Below, one piece after another: positions 48,456 to 57,763 of a DNA stretch of 64,000 nt (position 1 is the stretch's first letter; each line of letters begins with the position of its first letter). The notes beneath the pieces were generated by a model. The model searched no databases and was not told the origin of the DNA. It saw nothing but the letters and a program-made list of their open reading frames with translations. Origin of the DNA: Actinoplanes missouriensis 431. GTDB taxonomy: Bacteria; Actinomycetota; Actinomycetes; Mycobacteriales; Micromonosporaceae. Made by a program: the position numbers and the translations under genes. The DNA is taken from assembly GCF_000284295.1 (NCBI RefSeq), contig NC_017093.1, forward strand, positions 4,960,001 through 5,024,000, written 5' to 3'.

Positions 48456-51400
48456 TTGTCGACGCGAGCAGTTCGCGCGTGCTTCGCCGCCTGGACCGTG
48501 GTGCTCACCGGGTTGTACTACGCGTTCCCGGACGCGCAGCTCTACACCTGGGCGGCGCTGGGCTACTCCAGCGCGGCGATGGTGCTGGCCGGCGTACGCC
48601 TGTACCGCCCGTCCCGGCGCCTGCCGTGGTACCTGATCAGCGTCTCACTGGTCCTCTTCACCACCGGTGACTCGCTGTACAACCTGGTGCTCGCGGCCGG
48701 CGGCGAACCCGGCTTCCCCGGCCCGAACGACGTGCTCTACCTGCTGTTCTACCCGCTGCTCACGGCCGGCCTGCTGATCTTCGTACGGGCTCGGTCGGGC
48801 GGCGGCGACAAGGCGGCGCTGCTCGACGCGCTGGTGCCCACGGTCGGCCTCGGCCTGCTCGCCTGGGTGTACTGGATCGCGCCGTTCACCCGCTCGGCCG
48901 AGCTGACCACGCTGGAGAAGGTCGTCTCGATCGGCTACCCGCTCGGCGACGTGCTGGTGCTCGCCATGATCCTGCGGATGCTCACCGGCTCGGGCCGCAA
49001 GCCCGGCGCGGTCAGCACGATCGGCATCGCCATGGTGGGCCTGCTCGTCTCCGACATCTTCTACGGCCAGGACCAGCTCAACAGCGCGTGGGAGCTGGGC
49101 GGCCCGGTCGATTTCGGCTGGATCGTCTTCTACGCCTCGATGGGGTACGCGGCGCTGCGCCCGTCGATGCGCGAGCTCACCGAGCAGGCCGGCCCGAGCG
49201 CCGAGACCGGCATGGGCCGCCACCGGCTGTTCTGGCTCAGCGCCGCCGCCCTGATCGCCCCGGCCGTCCTCGCGGTGGAGTACGCGCAGGGCCGGGAGGT
49301 CGAGATCGCCCGGGGCGGCGTCGTCGACGCGCCGGTGATCGCGGGTGCCGCTGCCGTCATGTTCCTGCTGGTCCTGGCACGGGTCGCGGATCTCGCCGTG
49401 GCGCAGCGCCAGGCCGGCACGCGGGAGCGGGCGCTGCGGGAGGCCGGCGCCGCCCTGTTCGCGGCCGCCGACGAGGACGATCTGGTGATCGGTGTGGAGA
49501 ACGCCGTGGCCCGCCTGATGCCCGCGGACCAGCCGTACCACCTGCAGCTGGCGACGCCCCGGCCGGGCCGTGCCGAGGCCGTGGTGACCTGGATGTCCGC
49601 CGCCGACCTCCCCGAGGATCTGAGCAGCGGCGGTTTCGCGAACGTGCTGCACTGCCCGCAGTCGCTGCCCGGCGACCGGCACGGGGTGATCGTGCTGGGC
49701 GCCCCGGACGCGGTGCTGCGGTCGTTGCGCGGCTCGGTGGAGACGCTCGGCGCGCAGATCGCGTCGGTGCTGGAACGGATCGCGCTCACCCACGAGGTGA
49801 GCCGCCGGGACAGCGAGGCCTACTTCCGTACCCTGATCCAGAGTGCCGCCGACGTCATCATGATCCTCGACGAGGACGGCACCATCCGGTACGCGAGCCC
49901 GTCCGCCGGCACCCTGTTCGGCGGCAGCGACCCGACCGGCCGGATCTTCGCGGACCTGCTCGCGCCGGACGCCCGGATCACGCTGCGGGACACCGTCGCC
50001 CGCGTCGAGCAGGGCGCCGGCGACCTGGAGGGCGTCGCGCTCGCCGCGCTACGCGGCGAGCGCCGGGTGGAGATCGAGTGCGATCTGCGCGATCTTCGAG
50101 AGGACCCGACGGTACGGGGGATCGTGGTCACCCTCCGGGACGTGACCGAGCAGCGGCGGCTCGAGGACGACCTCACCCACCAGGCGTACCACGACTCGCT
50201 GACCGGGCTGGCCAACCGGGTGCTGTTCCGCACCCGGCTCGAGCAGGCGCACGCCGCCGCCGCGCGTGACGGCAGCACCCTCGGCGTGCTCTTCATCGAC
50301 CTCGACGACTTCAAGGAGGTCAACGACACCCTGGGGCACGCGATCGGCGACCAGTTGCTGATCGCGGTGGCGCAGCGGATCACCGCGACCATCGGGGCCG
50401 GCAGCACCGCGGCCCGGATGGGCGGCGACGAGTTCGCCGTGCTGGTCGGCCAGTGCGACCGGGCGGACGCCGCCGAGGACGTGGCCGCCCGCCTGGTGGC
50501 CGCGCTCGCCGCGCCGATCGAGCTGGCCGACGGCGAGGGCGGGGTGCACCTGGTCAGCGGCGCCGCCAGCGTCGGCGTGGCGACCAACTCCGAGGCTGCC
50601 AACGCGACCGAGATGCTGCGTCACGCCGACCTCGCGCTCTACCTGGCCAAGGGTCTCGGCAAGGGCGGCTGGCAGCGGTACCAGAGCGACCTGCACACCG
50701 CGATGGTGCAGCGCCTGGAGATGCGCACCCAGCTGATCGAGGCGATCGAGGGCGAGCAGTTCGTGCTGCAGTACCAGCCGATCGTCGAGCTGGCCGACCA
50801 GCGGATCACCGGCGTGGAGGCGTTGGTGCGCTGGCAGCACCCGGCCCGCGGCCTGCTCGGGCCGTTCCACTTCGTCGAGGCCGCCGAGGAGAGCGGAGCG
50901 ATCGTCGGGATCGGCACGTGGGTGCTCCGCGAGGCGCTGCGCCAGTTCGCCGTCTGGAAGGCCGAGGACCCGTCGAGCACGCTGCGCTACGTGAGCGTCA
51001 ACGTGTCGCCGCGCCAGTTCCGCAGTCCCGACTTCGCCGACGTGGTCCGCCAGGCCCTCGCCGACACGGGCGCCCGCCCGGAGTGGCTGCTCCTGGAGAT
51101 CACCGAGAGTCTGGTGCTCCGGGACGCCGAGAAGGTCCTCGCCGATCTCAAGGCGCTTCGCGCCCTGGGGGTACGGGTGGCGATCGACGACTTCGGCACC
51201 GGGTACTCCTCGCTCAGTTACTTGCGGCAGATGCCGGTAGACGTGCTGAAACTGGACAAGTCATTCATCGACGACATTCTGCACAGCCGGCAGCAGCACG
51301 CCCTGGTCGACACGATCATCACGCTCGCCGGCAACCTGGACCTCGCCGTCGTGGCCGAGGGCATCGAGGAGTCCGGCCAGCACGCCGCGCTCGACACCAT

Positions 51401-51503
51401 GGGCTGCCAGTACGGTCAGGGCTACCTGTTCGCCAAACCGCTCTGGCCGGCCGACATCCCGGCGCGCACGCAGGCGGCCTCCGAGTTGGCCGTCCTGAGC
51501 TGA
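48456..51503 (+). CDS. membrane GGDEF-EAL c-di-GMP enzyme with PAS
   Basis: A 1015-aa protein: about eight membrane helices in residues 1-310, a GAF-like stretch at about 330-440, PAS at about 450-560, GGDEF at about 575-735 and EAL to the end. The cyclase motif is intact (ARMGGDEFAVL), and the allosteric RxxD site is absent. The EAL domain has VEALVRWQHP, LLEITESLV and IDDFGTGYSSLSYLR, so phosphodiesterase residues are kept. It may both make and destroy c-di-GMP. The start is a TTG after CGGAGTACGCC; the longer upstream frame is not membrane-like and overlaps the exonuclease. Confidence 0.92.
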   Translation: MSTRAVRACFAAWTVVLTGLYYAFPDAQLYTWAALGYSSAAMVLAGVRLYRPSRRLPWYLISVSLVLFTTGDSLYNLVLAAGGEPGFPGPNDVLYLLFYPLLTAGLLIFVRARSGGGDKAALLDALVPTVGLGLLAWVYWIAPFTRSAELTTLEKVVSIGYPLGDVLVLAMILRMLTGSGRKPGAVSTIGIAMVGLLVSDIFYGQDQLNSAWELGGPVDFGWIVFYASMGYAALRPSMRELTEQAGPSAETGMGRHRLFWLSAAALIAPAVLAVEYAQGREVEIARGGVVDAPVIAGAAAVMFLLVLARVADLAVAQRQAGTRERALREAGAALFAAADEDDLVIGVENAVARLMPADQPYHLQLATPRPGRAEAVVTWMSAADLPEDLSSGGFANVLHCPQSLPGDRHGVIVLGAPDAVLRSLRGSVETLGAQIASVLERIALTHEVSRRDSEAYFRTLIQSAADVIMILDEDGTIRYASPSAGTLFGGSDPTGRIFADLLAPDARITLRDTVARVEQGAGDLEGVALAALRGERRVEIECDLRDLREDPTVRGIVVTLRDVTEQRRLEDDLTHQAYHDSLTGLANRVLFRTRLEQAHAAAARDGSTLGVLFIDLDDFKEVNDTLGHAIGDQLLIAVAQRITATIGAGSTAARMGGDEFAVLVGQCDRADAAEDVAARLVAALAAPIELADGEGGVHLVSGAASVGVATNSEAANATEMLRHADLALYLAKGLGKGGWQRYQSDLHTAMVQRLEMRTQLIEAIEGEQFVLQYQPIVELADQRITGVEALVRWQHPARGLLGPFHFVEAAEESGAIVGIGTWVLREALRQFAVWKAEDPSSTLRYVSVNVSPRQFRSPDFADVVRQALADTGARPEWLLLEITESLVLRDAEKVLADLKALRALGVRVAIDDFGTGYSSLSYLRQMPVDVLKLDKSFIDDILHSRQQHALVDTIITLAGNLDLAVVAEGIEESGQHAALDTMGCQYGQGYLFAKPLWPADIPARTQAASELAVLS

Positions 51504-51519
51504 GTGGACGCGTATCCCG

Positions 51520-51556
51520 CTTGTCTGCCGGATCGTTGACAGATCCGGCAGACAAG
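51520..51556 (+). terminator. terminator after GGDEF-EAL gene
   Basis: Perfect 15-bp stem (CTTGTCTGCCGGATC and GATCCGGCAGACAAG) with a 7-base loop, 16 bases after the stop. Confidence 0.88.
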
Positions 51557-51629
51557 TGTGCGTTCCCGCGCGAGTGGCGGCTCGGTTATCCACTGGCGCG
51601 GCGGACCGGTAAGGGGCAGGGTCGCAAGA

Positions 51630-52298
51630 GTGCTGAAGAATCCCGTGTGGGCCGCCCTCGCCGGGCCGCAGGCCTGTTTCGCCGAGGCCGCCGGTGACGC
51701 CGCCCGCTATTCACCCGAGATCGCGCCCTTCGCCGCGCTGCGCGACCCCGCCGACCCGGCCGCCTGGCGCGACCTGGCCACGATCACCGACGTCGCGGTG
51801 CTCACCGGCCCGTCGATCACCCCGCCGACCGGCTGGGAGACCACCGAGGTCCTCGCCGGCGTGCAGATGATCGGCCAGAGCATGACCGGCGTCGACGACC
51901 CGGACGCGGTGGTGCTGACCGAGGCCGACGTCCCGGAGATGCTCGAGCTCGTGGCCCGCGCCCAGCCCGGCCCGTTCCGCAAGCGGACCGTCGACCTGGG
52001 CCGTCACCTCGGCATCCGGGACGACGATGGCCGCCTCGTCGCGATGGCCGGTGAACGCTTCCGCCTGCCCGGCTGGACCGAGGTGAGCGCTGTCTGCACC
52101 GACCCGGAGTTCCGCGGCAAGGGCCTCGGCGCCCGCCTCACCCTGGCGGTGGCCGCCGGTATCCTGGCCCGCGGCGAGCTGCCGTTCCTGCACACGGTCC
52201 ACGACAACGAGGACGCGATCCGGCTTTACGGCCGCCTGGGCTTCGAACACAGCGGCGACGTGGTCTTCGCCTCCTTCCGCCGCACCGCGACGTCCTGA
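51630..52298 (+). CDS. GNAT (FR47-like) acetyltransferase
   Basis: A 222-aa protein of the FR47-like GNAT group. The acetyl-CoA motif is VCTDPEFRGKGLGARLTLAVAAG and the late motif NEDAIRLYGRLGFEHS. The N-terminal 100 residues are a non-catalytic domain typical of the group. Start is GTG giving MLKNPVWAALAG. Acceptor unknown. It is preceded by the terminator, so it has its own promoter. Confidence 0.87.
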   Translation: MLKNPVWAALAGPQACFAEAAGDAARYSPEIAPFAALRDPADPAAWRDLATITDVAVLTGPSITPPTGWETTEVLAGVQMIGQSMTGVDDPDAVVLTEADVPEMLELVARAQPGPFRKRTVDLGRHLGIRDDDGRLVAMAGERFRLPGWTEVSAVCTDPEFRGKGLGARLTLAVAAGILARGELPFLHTVHDNEDAIRLYGRLGFEHSGDVVFASFRRTATS

Positions 52299-52340
52299 CG
52301 CCCGCCTCCGGCCCCTCCACTCAGCTCCGGGCCGGGGGCG

Positions 52341-52511
52341 CGACCTCCCTCAACGCGCGGCCTCCCGCAACGCGGCTTCTTTCAGCGCGCGGCCTCGATC
52401 AACGCAGCCTCCCTCAGCGAGCGGCCTCCCTCAACGCGGCCACTTTCAGCGCGCGGCCTCACTCAACGCGGCCACTTCAGCGCGCGGCCTCACTCAACGC
52501 GGCCTCCCTCA
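52341..52511. repeat. degenerate ~31-bp tandem repeats
   Basis: About five imperfect copies of a 30-33 bp unit combining CAGCGCGCGGCCTC and CAACGCGGC fill the convergent gap between the GNAT and VOC genes. The last two copies are the most alike. Confidence 0.8.
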
Positions 52512-52919
52512 GGGTGCGACGCAGAACTCGTTGCCCTCCGGGTCGGCCATCACGATGTGATGCCCGTCGACGACGGTGAGCACGCTGCCGCCCGCCGCGA
52601 CGAGCTCGCCGGATTTCGCCACCACGCGCTCCCACTGGTCATCCGAGCGGCCCACCCGGATGTCGATGTGCAGCCGGTTCTTCGCCACCTTCGGCTCCGG
52701 CACGTCGAGCAGGCTCAGCCGCGGACCCACCCCGGCCGGATCCTCCAGCCAGGCCGCGCCGCCCTCACCCTCCTCCTCACCGAAGGACGCCACCCACTCC
52801 TCCCGCGTCGCGAACGGCGCCGGAGGCGGCTCATCGACGTAGCCCAGCGCCGATTTCCAGAACTCCGCCAGCGACACGGCATCCACACAGTCAAATGTCA
52901 GATCCACCCGTAGCCCCAT
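52509..52919 (-). CDS. VOC family (glyoxalase-like) protein
   Basis: A 136-aa vicinal-oxygen-chelate protein of the Glyoxalase_6 type (DLTFDCVDAVSLAEFWKSALGY; LHIDIRV; HIVMADPEGNEFCV). Metal-ligand positions are only partly recognisable. These small proteins often sequester antibiotics or act on unknown substrates. ATG gives MGLRVDLTF. No operon partner. Confidence 0.87.
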   Translation of the reverse strand: MGLRVDLTFDCVDAVSLAEFWKSALGYVDEPPPAPFATREEWVASFGEEEGEGGAAWLEDPAGVGPRLSLLDVPEPKVAKNRLHIDIRVGRSDDQWERVVAKSGELVAAGGSVLTVVDGHHIVMADPEGNEFCVAP

Positions 52920-53099
52920 GGCCGCATCCTGCCACTGCCCTACGACACTTCCCGCCCCAGCGAACGCCGGTCGCCGCGGGTCCGGGGTGAGGGCGCGCCG
53001 GGGCCGGCGGCGGGAAGCGCCGGACCGGCGGGCGTCAGGGGTGGCGGCGGCGGGACGGGGTGGTGCGGTTGGGGACGCGGTCGGGCGTACCGGAAAGGG

Positions 53100-54266
53100 T
53101 TATAGCTGTCCGTGGTTGGGTGGGAGGACGTCGGAGAGCTCATATGCGCCTATGTGCGCATACTTCCAGTCGAGAGGATCGTGGACGCTGTGGGTTCGGG
53201 CGTTGCGCCAATGGCGGTCCAGGTCCCACTTCGAGGCGGCTGCGCTGGTGCCGCAGAGGGCGAAGATCTCGGACCCGGCGTCCACCGCCACCTCGCTGGC
53301 GAAGGCCTTGGCGGCGGCCACCGTGAGTGAGCCTCGGGCTGCCTCCTCGGCGGACCGCGGAATCAGGCCGATCTCGTCGAGAGTTCCGGCGGCGGACTCC
53401 AGCAGCGCCTCCGCGGCACGGACGCGGGCGGCCAGGCGGCCGTAGCGGTGACGGACGTGCGGGTCCTCAGCTGCACTGCCGTGACCTGCCCGGATGGCCT
53501 CCGTCGACGGTCGCGCCGTGGACCGCAGGTAGGCCCGCGCGTCACGCAGCGCCGCCCCGGCGATGCCCGCCTCGATCGCCGTGTGCACCAGCTGCGCCCG
53601 TGCGCCCAGCTGCTGCGGCACCTCGTAGGCCGACGCGTAATCGACGACCAGCTCGACCGGGACATCACGGAACGTGGCCGTTCCACTGATCGTCGCGCGC
53701 TGGCCGATCACGTCCCAGTCGGTGTCGACGGTGACGCCGGGCGCGTCGCGGGGGACGAACGCCAGCACCAGGCGGCCCTCCGGGGAGAGCGCGCTGACCG
53801 CGATCCAGGCGCTGGTCAGGGCACCCGTCGTGTAGTACTTCACGCCGGTCAGACGGCCGCCGGTGATGGTGGTGCGCAGATCCTGCGCGTGCTTGCCGCC
53901 GCGCTCGGCCAGGGCGTTGCCGAGGCGTTTCCCGGTCAGGACGTCGGCGAAGAGACGCTTGCGGGCGTCGGCGCCGCCGTGCACGGCCAGGATGTCGATC
54001 ATGAGGTAGTGGCCCTGCGGCACCTGGGCGATCGCCGGGTCGGCGGCGGCCAGGATGCGGGTGACCTCGGCGAGGGTGCGCGGGCCGAGGCCCGGGCCGC
54101 CGTCCGCGGCCGGGATCGTGATGCCGAGCAGGCCGGACGCGTCGAGGGCGGCGAGCGCGTCGTGCGGGATCACCGCGGCGCCGTCGCGGTCGCGCTGGAT
54201 CGCGCCGGGCTCGAGCTCGGCGGCGAGCCGGTGGGCGGTGGTGACCGCCTCGTCGTGGGTCAGCAT
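53100..54266 (-). CDS. SfnB-like acyl-CoA dehydrogenase family flavoprotein
   Basis: A 388-aa acyl-CoA-dehydrogenase-fold flavoprotein of the SfnB/DszC-like monooxygenase branch, linked to sulfur acquisition from sulfones and organosulfur. The C-terminal HDPLDWKYAHIGAYELSDVLPP and mid motif GGRLTGVKYYTTGALTSAWIA are characteristic; the catalytic Glu of true dehydrogenases is lacking. It likely uses FMNH2 or FADH2 and oxygen. No flavin reductase or sulfonate transporter is adjacent. ATG gives MLTHDEAVTTA. Confidence 0.88.
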   Translation of the reverse strand: MLTHDEAVTTAHRLAAELEPGAIQRDRDGAAVIPHDALAALDASGLLGITIPAADGGPGLGPRTLAEVTRILAAADPAIAQVPQGHYLMIDILAVHGGADARKRLFADVLTGKRLGNALAERGGKHAQDLRTTITGGRLTGVKYYTTGALTSAWIAVSALSPEGRLVLAFVPRDAPGVTVDTDWDVIGQRATISGTATFRDVPVELVVDYASAYEVPQQLGARAQLVHTAIEAGIAGAALRDARAYLRSTARPSTEAIRAGHGSAAEDPHVRHRYGRLAARVRAAEALLESAAGTLDEIGLIPRSAEEAARGSLTVAAAKAFASEVAVDAGSEIFALCGTSAAASKWDLDRHWRNARTHSVHDPLDWKYAHIGAYELSDVLPPNHGQL

Positions 54267-54394
54267 GCGCCGATCCTATGCGGCAACCCGACTGCCCCCG
54301 GGGGCCTGCTCAAGTGACCTCCGGCCGGAACCGATCAGCCCGGAACTGATCGGCGCGGCGCTGGTCGGCGGGTCGCTGCGGCGGAGGAGGGTCC

Positions 54395-55891
54395 TTGCAC
54401 ACCTGGACGAATCGGGTGGCTCCGGCGCGGGCGTCGTATCGGGCGCTCGGGCTGCTCTACGCCCTCGCGATGATCGCCCTCCTCGGCATGAACCTCGGGC
54501 CCGACGACAACGAGTGGATCGCCGAGGCGGCCCGGTTCGGCTTCGGCGTCTTCGGCGTGGTCGCGGCCCTGCACGCGGCCCGCCTGCCCGATCTGCCGGC
54601 CCGGCTGCGGCGCGCCTGGACCGCGGTGGCCGGCTGCTTCGGTGTGCTGGTGGTCAGCGTCCCGGTGCTGCTGCTGCTGGATCTGAGCCTGGACGACACG
54701 AAGACCGCCGACGACGTCATCCACGTGATCTTCGTGGTGGCGCTGCTGATCGCCCTGCAGCTCTTCCCGCTGGCGAAGCTGCGGCCGCGCGACCGCGCCA
54801 AGAACGTGCTCGACGCGATGACCGTGCTGGTCGGCGGTTCGCTGGTGCTCTGGTACACGGCCGTCGACCCGATGATCCACAGCGGTCACGACTTCACCGA
54901 GGGGTTCGTCGCCGCGGTGCTCTACCCGATCGGCGACCTGGCCCTGCTGTTCACCGTGGCCCGCGCCCTGCTGCGCGGCGCCGACGACTCCGCGCGGCGG
55001 CCGTTGCAGCTGCTCACCGCCGGCACACTGGTGCTCTTCGCCGGTGACGCGGTGAACGGCTACCTGAACGCGCACGGCATCATGGTCAGCGCCTCCTGGC
55101 AGTTCTCCTGGTGGATCACGACGGACGCGCTGCTCGCGGCGGCCGCGGTGGAGCAGAGCCGGCCGGCGCGGCGGGCCGGGTTCACGCACCGGCCGGGGTT
55201 CCGGATCGGGCGATGCCTGCCGTACCTCGCGGTGATGGTCGCCCCCGGGCTGATGCTGTACTCCGCCATCGCCTCGAAGCACTTCTCGCCGTGGGGCGGG
55301 ATCGCCATCGGCGGCGCGGCGCTCAGCGCGCTGGTGCTGTCCCGGCAGACACTGGTCCAGCGGGAGTCCGACGAGCTGGCGCTCACCGACGGGCTGACCG
55401 GTCTCGCCAACCGGTCCCGGTTCCGCGAGACGTCACACCGCGGGCTGCACCGGGACGCCCGCGACGGCCTGCACTCGGCCGTCCTGGTGATCGACATGAA
55501 CAGCTTCAAGGAGATCAACGATACGTTCGGCCATCAGGCGGGCGACGCGGTGCTGATCGAGCTGGCCGACGTGCTGCGCCGCTGCGTGCCGTCGCCCGGC
55601 TTGCCGGCCCGGCTCGGCGGGGACGAGTTCGCGGTCGTGCTCTCCGGCCTGGCGGCACCGCAGCAGGCGTACGAGACGGCCGGCCGGATCGCCGCCGCGC
55701 TCGGCCCGGTCGCCGTCGACGGCCGGCTGATCACCCTGGCGGCGAGCATCGGTGTGGCCGTCTCCGCGCCGGGCGAGCTGCACCACGACGAGCTGGTGCA
55801 CCGCGCCGACCTGGCGATGTACAAGGCGAAGGCGCTCGGTCCGGCGACCCGCTGGGCGGTCTGGCAGGAGTCGCTGGAGACGGCGGCCTGA
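54395..55891 (+). CDS. membrane diguanylate cyclase
   Basis: A 498-aa protein: about nine membrane helices in residues 1-320, then a GGDEF domain at about 325-495. Motif ARLGGDEFAVVLSG is complete, so active c-di-GMP synthesis is likely. The RxxD inhibitory site is absent (PSPG at that place). Start is TTG after GGAGGAGGGTCC. It shares an N-terminal layout with the other two GGDEF proteins here. Confidence 0.9.
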   Translation: MHTWTNRVAPARASYRALGLLYALAMIALLGMNLGPDDNEWIAEAARFGFGVFGVVAALHAARLPDLPARLRRAWTAVAGCFGVLVVSVPVLLLLDLSLDDTKTADDVIHVIFVVALLIALQLFPLAKLRPRDRAKNVLDAMTVLVGGSLVLWYTAVDPMIHSGHDFTEGFVAAVLYPIGDLALLFTVARALLRGADDSARRPLQLLTAGTLVLFAGDAVNGYLNAHGIMVSASWQFSWWITTDALLAAAAVEQSRPARRAGFTHRPGFRIGRCLPYLAVMVAPGLMLYSAIASKHFSPWGGIAIGGAALSALVLSRQTLVQRESDELALTDGLTGLANRSRFRETSHRGLHRDARDGLHSAVLVIDMNSFKEINDTFGHQAGDAVLIELADVLRRCVPSPGLPARLGGDEFAVVLSGLAAPQQAYETAGRIAAALGPVAVDGRLITLAASIGVAVSAPGELHHDELVHRADLAMYKAKALGPATRWAVWQESLETAA

Positions 55892-55906
55892 AGTGCTGTT
55901 GTCGTC

Positions 55907-55957
55907 GATGCGGTGGGGCATCCACCGGGGTGGGATCGGTGGATGCGCCACCACATC
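55907..55957 (+). terminator. terminator after diguanylate cyclase
   Basis: A stem of up to 21 pairs with two mismatches; the core arms GGTGGGGCATCCACCG and CGGTGGATGCGCCACC pair with one mismatch around a 9-base loop. It starts about 16 bases after the stop. Confidence 0.75.
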
Positions 55958-56199
55958 CCCCTGGAAGGACGCCACCGCCTGGCAGAACAGGGCGTGCAAT
56001 CAGCCGCCGCACCCGAGCGTTCGCGCATTGCCACTCGGTTACGTTGATCTGACGTTCGGGCGGTGAGCGGCAGGGCGGCTCACGGTGGGCTCGTGCGCGG
56101 GTGGCGGCACACCGAAACTCACGCCGACCGCGATGAGGTCGCACCGAAACGGTTCGTGTGCTTCCATCCCGGCCCTGGCGTTGATGAAACGCCACACAA

Positions 56200-56289
56200 G
56201 CGTTACGTGTGACCTGATCCCCGTGGCACGGGCGTTGCGTGTGACCTGATCCCCGTGGCATGGGCGTTGCGTGTGACCTCATCCACGCC
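56200..56289. repeat. 32-bp tandem repeats, about 2.8 copies
   Basis: Two near-identical units (GCGTTGCGTGTGACCTGATC as core; 56200, 56232) and a partial third. They are directly adjacent with no unique spacers, so this is not a CRISPR array. Confidence 0.88.
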
Positions 56290-56389
56290 GCTGGTAGTGG
56301 CATTGCGGGCCCGGCTGGTCACTAGTGCTGCCGAGCGTCCACGTTGTCCGCACTGAGCGCCAGCCGGCATCGGCGTTTCCAAGATCTGC

Positions 56390-56480
56390 GAACCGGGGAC
56401 GACAGGACCGGGAACAGCAGGACCCGGGACAGCACGACCGGGGACAGCGCGCCCGAGACGGCGGGACGACCGAGACGGCG
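56390..56480. repeat. degenerate GACCGGGACAGCA repeats
   Basis: About six imperfect 14-18 bp copies of GACCGGGGACAGCACG and related words precede the end of the lipoprotein gene. Confidence 0.6.
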
Positions 56481-56498
56481 GGACGCGACCCCCGGCCG

Positions 56499-57092
56499 TC
56501 ACTCCTCGACGCGCAGCGGCTCCGTGCAGTCGCTGACGACGATGCCCCGCGCGGGGTCGTGCGTGGCCGTCGCGCAGGTCCGGCGGGTAAGCGCCTGCTC
56601 GCCGTAGGGATCGGTGCGGGTGTCGACGGTGACGTCGATCCGGCCGTCGGCGCGGGAGCCGTAGCGGGTCGGGATCGGGTGGCCCTCCGTGGTGGGGGCG
56701 GTCACCGTGAGGGTGGCGACGCGTTTCGCCTGGGCCGCGCCGAGCAGGCAGTCAGCGGCGGAGGCCGGCAGAACCTCGCCCTGTCTCAACACGAAGGTCC
56801 CGCAATCCGGCGAATCGGCCGGGCGCGTGGACGCGGGCGCCGGCGCATCGGACGAGAGCCGTGGCCGAGGCGAAGCGCCCGACGCCGCCGAGGAGAGAGG
56901 CGATAACGACGCCGCCGGGGAGAGAGGCGACAACGGCGACGCCGAGGAGGCCGGACCCGGCGACGCGGGCGAGGTCACCGGGGCGATCGAGGCAGGTGAG
57001 ACCACCGGAGCCCCGGCCGGGGAATCACCCCCGCACGCCGCCACACCCACCGTCAGACAGGCCGCGACCACCAACCCCACCATCCGCGTCAT
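56499..57092 (-). CDS. Ser/Pro-rich lipoprotein, unknown function
   Basis: A 197-aa protein with signal MTRMVGLVVAACLTVGVAACG (lipobox GVAAC), a low-complexity Ser/Pro/Ala linker at about 25-90 and a globular domain with four Cys (DCGTF, DCLLG, TCATA, DCTEP) that may form two disulfides. No family recognised. ATG overlaps the stop of the upstream kinase-like gene by 4 bp (ATGA), so they are co-translated; the relation between them is unclear. Confidence 0.78.
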   Translation of the reverse strand: MTRMVGLVVAACLTVGVAACGGDSPAGAPVVSPASIAPVTSPASPGPASSASPLSPLSPAASLSPLSSAASGASPRPRLSSDAPAPASTRPADSPDCGTFVLRQGEVLPASAADCLLGAAQAKRVATLTVTAPTTEGHPIPTRYGSRADGRIDVTVDTRTDPYGEQALTRRTCATATHDPARGIVVSDCTEPLRVEE

Positions 57093-57739
57093 GACGGTTT
57101 CGACGTCCTGACCCCATCCCCCGTTCCCACCCCGGTCCCGCCGACCACGAACGCGGCACGGTCCCACGGGCGATCGGCGCTCAGGAACGGGTTCTCCTCG
57201 GCCATCCACTCGTCCCACTCCCGCTTCGCGGTCACCGGGTCGACACCCTTGAGCCCCAGGTCACGCAGCAGACCGAGCCGTTCCGCCTCGGCGTAGTCGG
57301 ACCGTACCCAGATCGCGACGTCGAACAGGTGCGCCAGGTCCCGCCGGGACGCGCCGACCCCCTCGACCAGCACCGCCCGGCAGCCGGCCGGCACCGTGAT
57401 CTGCCCGTCCCGGCCGCGCCGCTCCCACGCGGGCGGGCGCAGGCGCACCGCCGCGCCGGCGCGCAGCGGATCGAGGACGCCGGTGGTCATCAGATCGGCC
57501 CAGCCGAAACGGGAGTGCCACCAGGCCACGTCGTCGGTGTGCACGATCGCCGAGCCGGGGATCCGCTCGGCGAGCCGGCCGGCCAGGGTCGTCTTGCCGC
57601 TGCCGCCGCGCCCGTCGACGGCGATCAGCAGCGGGCGCCCGGCCGGCGTCCCGCCCGCGGCCAGCACCGCGGCGACGAAGTCGTCCCAGCTCTGGTCCTG
57701 CCACTCCCCCGCGGGAGTCTCACCGGGTCCCAGCAACAT
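57089..57739 (-). CDS. uridine kinase-like P-loop protein
   Basis: A 216-aa ATP-binding protein. Walker A is VDGRGGSGKTTLAG, followed by IVHTDDVAWW (a DD at the usual nucleoside-kinase position) and AVLVEGVGASR. It resembles uridine kinase/(d)NMP-kinase-like P-loop proteins in actinomycetes whose substrate is not established. ATG gives MLLGPGETPAG. Coupled to the lipoprotein gene downstream. Confidence 0.82.
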   Translation of the reverse strand: MLLGPGETPAGEWQDQSWDDFVAAVLAAGGTPAGRPLLIAVDGRGGSGKTTLAGRLAERIPGSAIVHTDDVAWWHSRFGWADLMTTGVLDPLRAGAAVRLRPPAWERRGRDGQITVPAGCRAVLVEGVGASRRDLAHLFDVAIWVRSDYAEAERLGLLRDLGLKGVDPVTAKREWDEWMAEENPFLSADRPWDRAAFVVGGTGVGTGDGVRTSKPS

Positions 57740-57763
57740 CCGAGCACCATAACCCCGTGCCGA

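Larger units (their letters stand above)
55892..56498. other. repeat-rich convergent intergenic region
   Basis: A gap of about 600 bp between the diguanylate cyclase and a leftward lipoprotein. It has a terminator hairpin, a 32-bp tandem array and degenerate PG-repeat-like sequence, listed separately. I see no convincing gene; open frames here give low-complexity products. Confidence 0.6.

Noticed and set aside
52940..53143. Short minus-strand frame after the SfnB-like gene
   Set aside because: Pro/Ser-rich low-complexity product overlapping the 3' end of the SfnB-like gene in another frame; no support.
56200..56289. Possible CRISPR-like array
   Set aside because: The 32-bp units are directly adjacent without unique spacers and there are no cas genes in the window; it is a simple tandem repeat.
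22751..56389. Shared 14-mer TTTCCAAGATCTGC at 22751 and 56376
   Set aside because: With about two billion position pairs in 64 kb, several shared 14-mers are expected by chance; the flanks do not match, so I cannot call a dispersed repeat.
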